Shown: positions 27,030 through 34,377 of the stretch, one piece after another
Layout: the number at the start of each line of letters is the position of its first letter
How positions within the stretch are numbered: position 1 is the first letter of the stretch
From: CBDAUN01 sp965214875
GTDB lineage: Bacteria > Pseudomonadota > Gammaproteobacteria > Arenicellales > JAJDZL01
Reading direction: 5' to 3'
Assembly (NCBI GenBank): GCA_965214875.1
Contig: OZ243980.1
Span: forward strand, 2,170,001 to 2,234,000
Length of the DNA: 64,000 nucleotides
Notes under the pieces: model-generated
The model's database searches: none
Seen by the model: only the letters and a program-made list of their open reading frames with translations
What the model was told of the DNA's origin: nothing
Program-made: the position numbers and the translations under genes

Positions 27030-28257
27030 ATTCTCTGCTTTGCCCGCACAAGCGGGATAGACCAGCAAGCAATGGCATTCTGACAAGAGGCGACGTTTTC
27101 TAGCGAACGCAAGCTTTTGACAATGCGGGAAAGGATGGCCGGCTCGGACATTTTCGCCGAGAGGGCTGACGACTGCGCCCGGATGTCGGATAACAGATTG
27201 CCCGAACGCTTGCGCGTACTGCGCGGGCGGATGCAAGCGAGGGGGATCCGAAGATGGACGAGAGCATTGCGAAGCTGAAGCCGGGTACGTTTTGCGGGCG
27301 GCGCGTGACGCGACGGTAGCGAGGGTCGGAATGCGGCGGTCGGCATCCGGAGGCGACAAAAAATGCCGCATAAGAGGATTGCGGGTGGAACCCGCCCAGG
27401 CGGACACCTCCGGTAGCCGGATCGTCGCTCTGAAACGGGTTCGGGGACGCTAGGCGGCGCGAAGGTCGGCGAACCGCTCCATCGCCCCTTCGACCAGCGC
27501 CGCCGCGTGGCCGGCGTCGCTGCCTTGTCACATGATCCGGTGGTGCAGGACGAACCGGTGCCGGTCCACGGCGACCGGCACGCCCAGCCCATGGCTGGCC
27601 CCAGCCTTGCCCTCGGCCACCCAGCGCGTGTGCGGCTCGAAGATCGAGAACGCCTTCTCGCCGTGCGCAATCGCCTCGCCCCCGAGCTACCGGCCTGCGC
27701 CAGCGTCACCTCGGAGCGCGCCGCGTCCCGCAGCAGGTCCGCATCGGTCGGATAATGCACGTCGGTCTCCAAGCAGAACGAACCGGCCCGCCCGCGCAAC
27801 GGCTCGCCAGGCTTTTTTCCGGCCACCTTGCGCCCCGACCCGGCCGCCAGCCGCCCGATCTCCGACAGCAGCTTCGGACTCAGCAGCGACACGTTGTCGA
27901 TCACCATCTGCAGCTCGCAGGTGCCCGAGCACCGGCGAGTGCCCCAGCATCCGGCGCAACGGCTGGCTCGCATAAAAATGCCGCAGGCCGATCAGGATGG
28001 CTGGAATGTCGTCGCGCGACCTGGCGCCGGCATGGATGTTCTCGATCGGCACGGCGCCGATCTCGAGCTGGGCGGAGCGGATCTTGCGCATCGCCTTTTC
28101 CTCGAAGATTCCGGCAAAAACGGCCGGACCGGGGCGAAACGCCCCGGTCCGGCGGGAAATCCGCGCTATCGCCGAATTCTTCGCCGCCGGCCGGTCGCCG
28201 TCACATGATTGTTTTCATTGGAAAATGATATCATATCCGGGTTTCTGGCAGACACTA
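27030..28257 (-). mobile_element. Remnant of an ISNCY-type insertion sequence
   Basis: The transposase-start side ends in TTTCTGGCAGACACTA (28242-28257), which is the same terminal sequence as that of the MITE at 34103-34331. No matching end was found near 27030, so the left boundary is approximate and eroded. The element sits between bamE and hinT. Confidence 0.7.
27100..28091 (-). pseudogene. Decayed ISNCY-type (ISDol1-like) transposase
   Basis: Recognisable pieces lie in different minus-strand frames. From 28091: MRKIRSAQLEIGAVPIENI and SRDDIPAILIGLRHFY, the family N-terminus. From about 27910: VIDNVSLLSPKLLSEIGRL, KKPGEPLRGRAGSF and ETDVHYPTDADLLRDA. From about 27650: AIRHGEKAFSIFEPHTRWV and LHHRI. 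The stretch normally between the first and second blocks is missing, and several frameshifts are present. The DNA is much more G+C rich than its neighbours. No functional transposase can be made. Confidence 0.8.
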
Positions 28258-28303
28258 ATTAGGTTTCCTTAAGTGAATGCCATTGGGCCAGCAAGGCCCC
28301 GCT

Positions 28304-28648
28304 CTATCCCATTTTCTGCATGCGTCTTCCGCCCATCAGATGCATATGCAGGTGGAAGACCTCTTGTCCGCCATCTTCGTTGCAGTTCACCGTTAATCGG
28401 TAGCCGGATTCGGCGATGCCGTTTTTTCTGGCCAGCTTGGAGGCGACCACAAAAAGCCGGCCAAGTGCTTGCTCATCTTGCTCGGCTACGTCATTGACGG
28501 TAGGAATCAGTTTTTTGGGAATAATCAGAATATGAACAGGCGCTCGGGGGCTGATGTCCTCGAACGCGACCACCAAGTCGTCCTCGTAGACGATGTTCGC
28601 TGGAATTTCCTTTGAGATAATCTTCGAGAATATCGTCTCCTCTGCCAA
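28304..28648 (-). CDS. hinT: HIT-family purine nucleoside phosphoramidase
   Basis: 114-residue histidine-triad hydrolase. FSKIISKEIPANIVYEDD is the typical HinT N-terminus and HLHMHLMGGR is the catalytic triad motif near the C-terminus. It hydrolyses nucleoside phosphoramidates and aminoacyl-adenylates. It is a single gene divergent from the YhdH-like reductase. Confidence 0.93.
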   Translation of the reverse strand: MAEETIFSKIISKEIPANIVYEDDLVVAFEDISPRAPVHILIIPKKLIPTVNDVAEQDEQALGRLFVVASKLARKNGIAESGYRLTVNCNEDGGQEVFHLHMHLMGGRRMQKMG

Positions 28649-28811
28649 TTTGACCTCCTAGAACTGCCGGTGTAATTGAATGTCGCGAAGTCGGTAAAAT
28701 ATGCGCCGAAATCGGTGAAAGCGCAATTTTACCGTTAATGGCGGCTTTCAAGGGCGTTTCGATTTTCAACTCCACATAAACATCACTCGAACACAGACCG
28801 GAGAAGCAACC

Positions 28812-29810
28812 ATGCAACCATTTCGCGCTTACAGAATCAATCAAGTCGAAGATGGCGATCGCAAGAAAATCTCGGCGCAATTTGCAAACATGAATATTGA
28901 CGATCTGACTGAAGGCGAAGTCGTCATTCGCACGAGCTACTCGACCATCAACTTCAAGGATGCGCTGGCCGCCACCGGCAAGGGCAAAATACTGCGCCGC
29001 TATCCGTTGAACGGCGGCATTGATTTGGCGGGGCAAATCGTATCGTCAAAAGACGCTCGATACAAGGAAGGCGATTCGGTGCTGGTTTGCGGTTGCGGTC
29101 TATCGGAGGTGCATGATGGTGGCTATGCGGAATATGCCCGACTGCCAGGAGATTGCATCGTGCCGATGCCGGCTGGCATGAGCGAATACGATGCCATGGC
29201 CATAGGCACAGCAGGCTTTACGGCGGCGATTGCCGTCATCCGCATGGAGGACAACGGCCAGATACCGGAACGCGGCCCGATTGTAGTAACTGGAGCGACC
29301 GGCGGAGTTGGTAGTTTCGCGGCAAACATGCTGGCGAACATCGGCTACACGGTATCAGCTCTTTCGGGCAAACCCCAGCATGCCGAATACCTCAAGCAAC
29401 TCGGAGCTTCTGAGGTCGTTGATCGGCACAGCCTTGAAATGGGCACCCGCCCGCTTGAGAGTGCGCAGTGGGGCGGTGCCGTGGACAATGTCGGAGGCGA
29501 TACGTTGAGCTGGCTGACGCGCACTGTCGGTCCTTGGGGCAACATCGCCTCAATCGGACTTGCAGGCGGAATCGACTTGAGCTCTACGGTGATGCCATTC
29601 ATTATCCGCGGAGTCTCTTTGCTTGGCATCAATTCCATCGAGATGCCTCGCCAGGTACGAGACAAGGCTTGGGAGCGGTTGAACGGAGACTTGAAGCCCA
29701 ACTTGGATCTGATTGTAAAAAGTGTCGTTGATTTCGACGAACTGCCCTATTCGTTCGATCAGTTCATGGACGGTTCAATTGTCGGCAGAGTTGTAGTCAA
29801 GATTCAGTAG
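28812..29810 (+). CDS. YhdH/AcuI-type acrylyl-CoA reductase
   Basis: Medium-chain dehydrogenase/reductase of 332 residues without the zinc site. The N-terminus FRAYRINQVEDG and the segment YSTINFKDALAATGKGKI are typical of YhdH/AcuI. The Rossmann motif is VVTGATGGVGSFAANML. AcuI reduces acrylyl-CoA to propionyl-CoA with NADPH, also in DMSP and 3-hydroxypropionate metabolism. GGAG lies upstream of ATG 28812. It is monocistronic. Confidence 0.87.
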   Translation: MQPFRAYRINQVEDGDRKKISAQFANMNIDDLTEGEVVIRTSYSTINFKDALAATGKGKILRRYPLNGGIDLAGQIVSSKDARYKEGDSVLVCGCGLSEVHDGGYAEYARLPGDCIVPMPAGMSEYDAMAIGTAGFTAAIAVIRMEDNGQIPERGPIVVTGATGGVGSFAANMLANIGYTVSALSGKPQHAEYLKQLGASEVVDRHSLEMGTRPLESAQWGGAVDNVGGDTLSWLTRTVGPWGNIASIGLAGGIDLSSTVMPFIIRGVSLLGINSIEMPRQVRDKAWERLNGDLKPNLDLIVKSVVDFDELPYSFDQFMDGSIVGRVVVKIQ

Positions 29811-29899
29811 ATAGTTTTTAATTTAAAAAAACAAATACATAGTTTGTTTATCGTCAGCGACGTATAATCTGACAAGCAAAGCTGAACCTGAATCGCAAC
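29811..29899 (+). promoter_or_regulatory. A+T-rich promoter region upstream of the Rieske oxygenase
   Basis: TATAAT occurs at 29863-29868, about 30 bases before the ATG, with only a weak -35 (TAGTTT at 29840-29845). The AT-rich stretch ahead of it is typical of a promoter upstream region. Confidence 0.4.
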
Positions 29900-31042
29900 A
29901 TGAAAACAACACTAAGCCGACAGCAATTCAGCTCTCTTCGCAAAGGATTTGATTCAGTTCCTAAACGCTCGAGCTCAATCAACAAGGCATGCTATATCGA
30001 TCGGCATTTTCTCGATGTTGAAACAGAGCATATTTTCCACAAGAGCTGGCAGTTCGTCTGCCACGAAGAGAAGTTGCGCGAAGTGGGCAATTATGTGACG
30101 GCTGATATTCAAGGGCAAAGCATTTTTGTCATTAGGGATGATTCAGGCCGACTCAAAGCCTTCTACAATGTTTGCAAGCATCGCGCCCATGAGCTGCTGC
30201 AAGGCGAAGGGAGTGCACAACGAATAACCTGCCCCTATCATGCATGGACATACAGGCTAGACGGGTCGTTGATGACGGCTCGAAGAAGCGAGCACTTGGA
30301 AAACTTTGATGTCAATGGGATTTGCCTGACATCAATTCGCCTTGAAATCTTCTGCCATTTTGTTTTTGTAAACCTTGATCCGGATGCTCCAACGCTGGCA
30401 GAGCAAACCGGGAACCTAAAAGACGAAATCAAGCGCTACGCGCCGGACATTGCCGAACTGACTTTTGCGCATCGATTGACATATCAAGTGCAGGCTAACT
30501 GGAAAGCGGTGGTCGACAATTTTTTGGAGTGCTGCCACTGTCCAGTGGCTCACCGGGACTTTTGCTCGCTCGTTGACATGAATACCTACCAAGTCAAGAC
30601 GCATGGCATCTACTCCAGTCATATGGCCAAGGCAAAGACCTCCGATAACAATGCCTACAGCATCGAAAACGCCAGTGTCACTGATCATGCCGTCTGGTAT
30701 CTTTGGCCCAATATGACTCTCATGCGATATCCGGGGCGCGGCAATTTCATGGCGTGGCGCTTCTATCCGGTCAACGAATCTGAAACCTACGAGATCTTTG
30801 ACTTCTACCTTGAGACTGCTGAACCCAATGACGATGAAAAAGAGGCAATCAGCTTCATCGACAATGTGCTGCAACCAGAGGACATCGGGTTGGTTGAAAG
30901 CGTTCAAAGAGGCATGTGCACACCAGCGTTTGAACAAGGACGGTATCTGGTTGATCCAGAGGGGAGCGGACTTAGCGAGCATGCCGTGCATCATTTCCAC
31001 AGTCTGCTGCTCCAGGCATACGAACAGGCGCAAGCGAGTTGA
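29900..31042 (+). CDS. Rieske-type oxygenase alpha subunit (carnitine/betaine monooxygenase-like)
   Basis: 380 residues. The Rieske 2Fe-2S ligands are C92, H94, C111 and H114 (VCKHRAHE and CPYHAW). The catalytic domain has H213 and H218 in ECCHCPVAHRDF with a nearby Asp as electron bridge, and PEDIGLVESVQRG near the end. The motif layout resembles quaternary-amine monooxygenases such as CntA/YeaW, GbcA and stachydrine demethylase more than aromatic-ring dioxygenases. A partner reductase is needed but none is encoded in the window. The SDR gene follows by 108 bases on the same strand. Confidence 0.85.
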   Translation: MKTTLSRQQFSSLRKGFDSVPKRSSSINKACYIDRHFLDVETEHIFHKSWQFVCHEEKLREVGNYVTADIQGQSIFVIRDDSGRLKAFYNVCKHRAHELLQGEGSAQRITCPYHAWTYRLDGSLMTARRSEHLENFDVNGICLTSIRLEIFCHFVFVNLDPDAPTLAEQTGNLKDEIKRYAPDIAELTFAHRLTYQVQANWKAVVDNFLECCHCPVAHRDFCSLVDMNTYQVKTHGIYSSHMAKAKTSDNNAYSIENASVTDHAVWYLWPNMTLMRYPGRGNFMAWRFYPVNESETYEIFDFYLETAEPNDDEKEAISFIDNVLQPEDIGLVESVQRGMCTPAFEQGRYLVDPEGSGLSEHAVHHFHSLLLQAYEQAQAS

Positions 31043-31150
31043 GCGCATTCGCGCGAGTTCATACGAGCATCCGGTAAGTTACTATCGGCCAACTAGCAGC
31101 ATGGTGATCATGCGAACCGTCGACAAGCGAGCAAATCAAAGGTGTGAAGC

Positions 31151-31909
31151 ATGAGGCAAATGCTTGCAGGGAAAACAGCGCTCGTAACCGGTGGCGAGGG
31201 CGGCATTGGGCGATCAATATGCGGCCGTTTCGCAAGTGAAGGCGCTCAAGTGATATCGGCGGATCTGATCCAGCAAACGCCACCGCGCGGGAACGTTAAC
31301 TTTATCAAATTGGATGTTACACAGGAACAAGAGGCGGTCTCGCTATTTGATTCGCTCAGCCAAGAATGGCAAAGGCTCGACATTCTGGTCAACGCCGCCG
31401 GCATTGAAATTGAAAAGACGATTGAAGAAACATCGCTGGAAGAATGGAACCGGATATTTGCAATCAATGTCACCGGCATGTTTTTGATATCCAAATATGC
31501 ACTGCCCCTACTTCGGAGGTCGCAAAGTGCTAGCGTTATAAATTTTGGATCCTATGATGGCTATATTGCCGATCCGAAACTGGCTGCATACTGCGCTACC
31601 AAGGGAGCTGTGCACGCTCTTACCCGCGCCATGGCATGTGATCATGGATCTGAAGGCATTCGTGTAAACGCCATCTGTCCCGGGTATGTCGATACACCCA
31701 TGCTGGCTAGTTTCTTCGGCGATCGTTCGGATTCAGAATCTTTAAAGCAGGCGGCGCGGGACATTCATCCCTTGAAAACCTACGGACAGCCGGAAGATAT
31801 TGCCAATCTCGTCAACTGGCTGGCATCCGATGAGGCTCGCTACGCCTCTGGACAATTGTGGGTGATCGACGGCGGTTTAAGTGCCCAAGTTCAACAGATG
31901 CGTCTTTAG
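31151..31909 (+). CDS. Short-chain dehydrogenase/reductase
   Basis: Classical SDR of 252 residues. The cofactor motif is TGGEGGIG (13-20), followed by NAAG, the catalytic Ser in INFGSYDGY and the YCATK pair. The C-terminus has NAICPGYVDTPM and WLASDEARYASGQLWVIDGG. It would oxidise or reduce a hydroxyl/carbonyl group with NAD(P)H. AGGTG lies upstream of the ATG. The context suggests it acts on the product of the Rieske oxygenase, but the substrate is unknown. Confidence 0.88.
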   Translation: MRQMLAGKTALVTGGEGGIGRSICGRFASEGAQVISADLIQQTPPRGNVNFIKLDVTQEQEAVSLFDSLSQEWQRLDILVNAAGIEIEKTIEETSLEEWNRIFAINVTGMFLISKYALPLLRRSQSASVINFGSYDGYIADPKLAAYCATKGAVHALTRAMACDHGSEGIRVNAICPGYVDTPMLASFFGDRSDSESLKQAARDIHPLKTYGQPEDIANLVNWLASDEARYASGQLWVIDGGLSAQVQQMRL

Positions 31910-31924
31910 GGTAGTGGCTCAGTT

Positions 31925-33564
31925 TGCCTTAAAATCGCGTTAGGGTGGCTGCAAAAGGGGATAAAGCCTTGTACAATGGGGGTTTTAGATCAAACAAAAT
32001 TTCACCCGTTGGGTGGACCCGATCGGAGCAAGGCTTTATGGACATCCAATCATGCAAGATTTCGACCACGAAAGACAAATCGGCTTCGCGAAGCGGCCTG
32101 GCGGCGCTGGCCGAGCTGATCCGCAAGCTGGGGCTCGACACCCATTTCGAGCGGCCGGTGCCGGAGCCGGGCAGCAACCGCGGCTTGCGCCCGGGGGCGT
32201 ATTTGACGACGTTCATGCTGATGATGCACGAGGGCTCGCGGCATCTGAGCGGAGTGGCGCGGCTGCGCGAGGAGCGGCCGCTGCTGGAGCTGCTCGGCAT
32301 CCGCCGGCTGCCGGGCGACGACGCCTTGGGCCGGTGGCTGCACGCCCTGCAGCTGGCGGACCGCCGGCTGCTGGCGGTCGCGCTGCACCATCGGAAAAGG
32401 GCGGCCCTGGACATCGACGCGACCGCGGCGCTGCGAGAAGTCTTCGGCGGAGTTCACGTACAAGAAGGAGCGGGGCTGCATGCCGATCGTCGGCCATATC
32501 GCCGAGACCGGCATGGCGGTGGCGGCGGAGTTCAGGGGCGGCCCGGTCTCGCCGAACGCGCGCAACTGCGAGTTCGTCCGCCAGTGCGAGCGGGCGCTGC
32601 CCAGGGGCGCCGAGGCGCATCGCGCCCGCATCGACGCGGCGGGCTACCAGGCGAAGATCATCAACCGCTTCACGAACCACGGCATCGGCTACGCGATCCG
32701 CGCCAGGCTCGACGCGAGCGTGGTCGAGCAGACCGGGGCGCTGGACGAGTCGCGGCAGCAGCCCTTCATCGAGCGCGACGGGGCGGCGAGCGAGACGCAG
32801 CAGACGGCGCGGTTCCTGCACTCGATGAACGACACGCCCGAAGCGTTCGCGGCGGTGGTGCAGCGGCTTAGAAAATCCGGCCAGCAGGAGCTCGAGCTCG
32901 ATTGCCCGCAGGCCGGCGACACCCTGTCGCAGGGCGGCTGCATATGCCGGGCGCTGGCGACCAGCTTCTGCCGGCGGAGCGACTCGCGGGCGGTCCGCTG
33001 ATGCAGCCGCAGGGGCGACGACTCCGAAAATCGCATCCGCGAGCTTCGCAGCGGCTTCGGCGCGGCGCATCCCCCGTGCAGCGACTTCCATGCCAACGCG
33101 CTGCATTTCATGCTGTGCATGCTCGCCTTCAACCTGTTCGCGCTGATGCGCCACGTGCTGGACGCGAGCTGCGGGTCGATGCGCATCGAGACCTTTCGCC
33201 GCCGGCCCTGCTGCAGGGCGGGCAAGATCGTGCGCCATGCCCGAGGCCGGGCCTTGAAGCTGTGCGACGCGCGGGCGGCGCGGCGGCTTAGCGACGCCAT
33301 CGGCATGATCCGGGCGATGGCCCTGGCGCCGTAGCCGCCGGAAACGCAAAAAAAAAGCATCGCGCGCACGACAAAAAAATCGGCTGCGTCCCGGCGCGTT
33401 GCGGACTGTCATTGATCTTTCGCCCCGGTTCCGCTCCTCCGCCCTTTCCGGCCGCGTCCCGCCCGCAAACCCGCCCGGCATCGCCGCAGCGGGCGCCAAA
33501 ATCTCCCCGCGCTTCGGATTTCAGCGAAAATTCGCCCAAAAATCTCTAACGCGGATTTTGGGCA
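31925..33564 (+). mobile_element. IS1380-type insertion sequence, inactive
   Basis: About 1.64 kb with imperfect terminal repeats: TGCCTTAAAATCGCGTTAGG on the left, and on the right the complement of CTCTAACGCGGATTTTGGGCA (33544-33564). The body is very G+C rich. No target-site duplication is obvious, and the exact ends are approximate. A relic of the same family lies at 11848-12077. Confidence 0.75.
32038..33334 (+). pseudogene. IS1380-type transposase with frameshifts
   Basis: The first frame from ATG 32038 gives RSGLAALAELIRKLGLD and LMMHEGSRHLSGVARLREE, the typical N-terminus. The frame then shifts near 32450 (MPIVGHIAETGMAVAAEFR through NDTPEAFAAVVQRLR), again after 33001, and the C-terminal FHANALHFMLCMLAFNLFAL lies in a third frame ending at 33334. 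At least two or three frameshifts make it inactive. Confidence 0.8.
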
Positions 33565-33786
33565 TATCTTGATTATGGCCGAATGAATCCAATGCGCTTC
33601 AAATGCTCATTCCGCATATAACGGGCATATTAGTGCCTATATATTCAAAATCTTTATCGACGTGAATCATAAGCAAAACACCACAATTCAGTGGCTTGGA
33701 GAGAAATTAGAGTGAAATAAGGCTCAGAACTTCAGCCTAAATGACTGATAGCCGTAAACATGATGCTATAGCATTGAGGAAAGAAA

Positions 33787-33966
33787 ATGACAGAAGTTGC
33801 GATGGATTGGATAACGATGGCTGGCGTGATTGCGACAATAGCCTTTTTGTGGCGGCTTAGCGGCGACATGCGGAAAGAAATCGGCGACCTACGGGAGCGC
33901 ATGGCGCGACTAGAGGGGTTGTTTGAGGGTTTCGCCGCTCGCGAGAAATCTAAAGGACAATCATAA
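33787..33966 (+). CDS. Small membrane protein with coiled coil, 59 residues
   Basis: This short frame starts at ATG 33787 after an AGGA ribosome site and ends at TAA 33964. One predicted membrane segment (MAGVIATIAFLW) is followed by a charged amphipathic helix (DMRKEIGDLRERMARLEGLFEG). The layout resembles small XhlA-like or DUF1640-like membrane-anchored coiled coils, and the heptad pattern is like that of the protein at 62731-63147. Function unknown. It lies between an IS1380 element and a MITE, and nothing else is seen in this gap. Confidence 0.55.
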   Translation: MTEVAMDWITMAGVIATIAFLWRLSGDMRKEIGDLRERMARLEGLFEGFAAREKSKGQS

Positions 33967-34102
33967 AACCACCGATGTGCAATTTTTTGCTATAACACTT
34001 CCACGCATCAGGTCTCACATATCACGAAACATGCCCATGGCTTTATGCGACAACTCACCATTGTCGCTGACGCAAAGCACCACTGCTTGATGTCTCGCTA
34101 AG

Positions 34103-34331
34103 TAGTGTCTGCCAGAAAACTCTATTTTTGCATGAGGAATATTGTTTCTATTGATCTTTTCATGAAATTCGCAATTCGAAGATTCGGCCGTGTCCGCCCA
34201 TTCGAATCGATTTCGCCCGCATCTTGCGGCCGCAAGGCTTATTCCCGTAAATCTTCGAAATCAAGATCTCATCAAACTGTCAATCAAAACAATGGCTTTA
34301 ATGCAAAAATGGAGTTTTCTGCCAGACACTA
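34103..34331. mobile_element. MITE with 31-base terminal inverted repeats
   Basis: Left end TAGTGTCTGCCAGAAAACTC (34103-34122) and onward to 34133 pairs with the complement of 34301-34331, with two mismatches over 31 bases. No protein is encoded in the 229 bases. Its terminal 16 bases equal the end of the ISNCY remnant at 28242-28257, so that family probably mobilised it. Confidence 0.82.
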
Positions 34332-34377
34332 AGTAAGATATTCTCCAAAATTTGCTCAGTACCGCCTGTCTCTGAAT

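Noticed and set aside
32213..33499. Minus-strand frame of 428 residues, Ala/Arg-rich
   Set aside because: It lies opposite the G+C-rich IS1380 transposase, where stop codons are rare; composition is that of a shadow frame.
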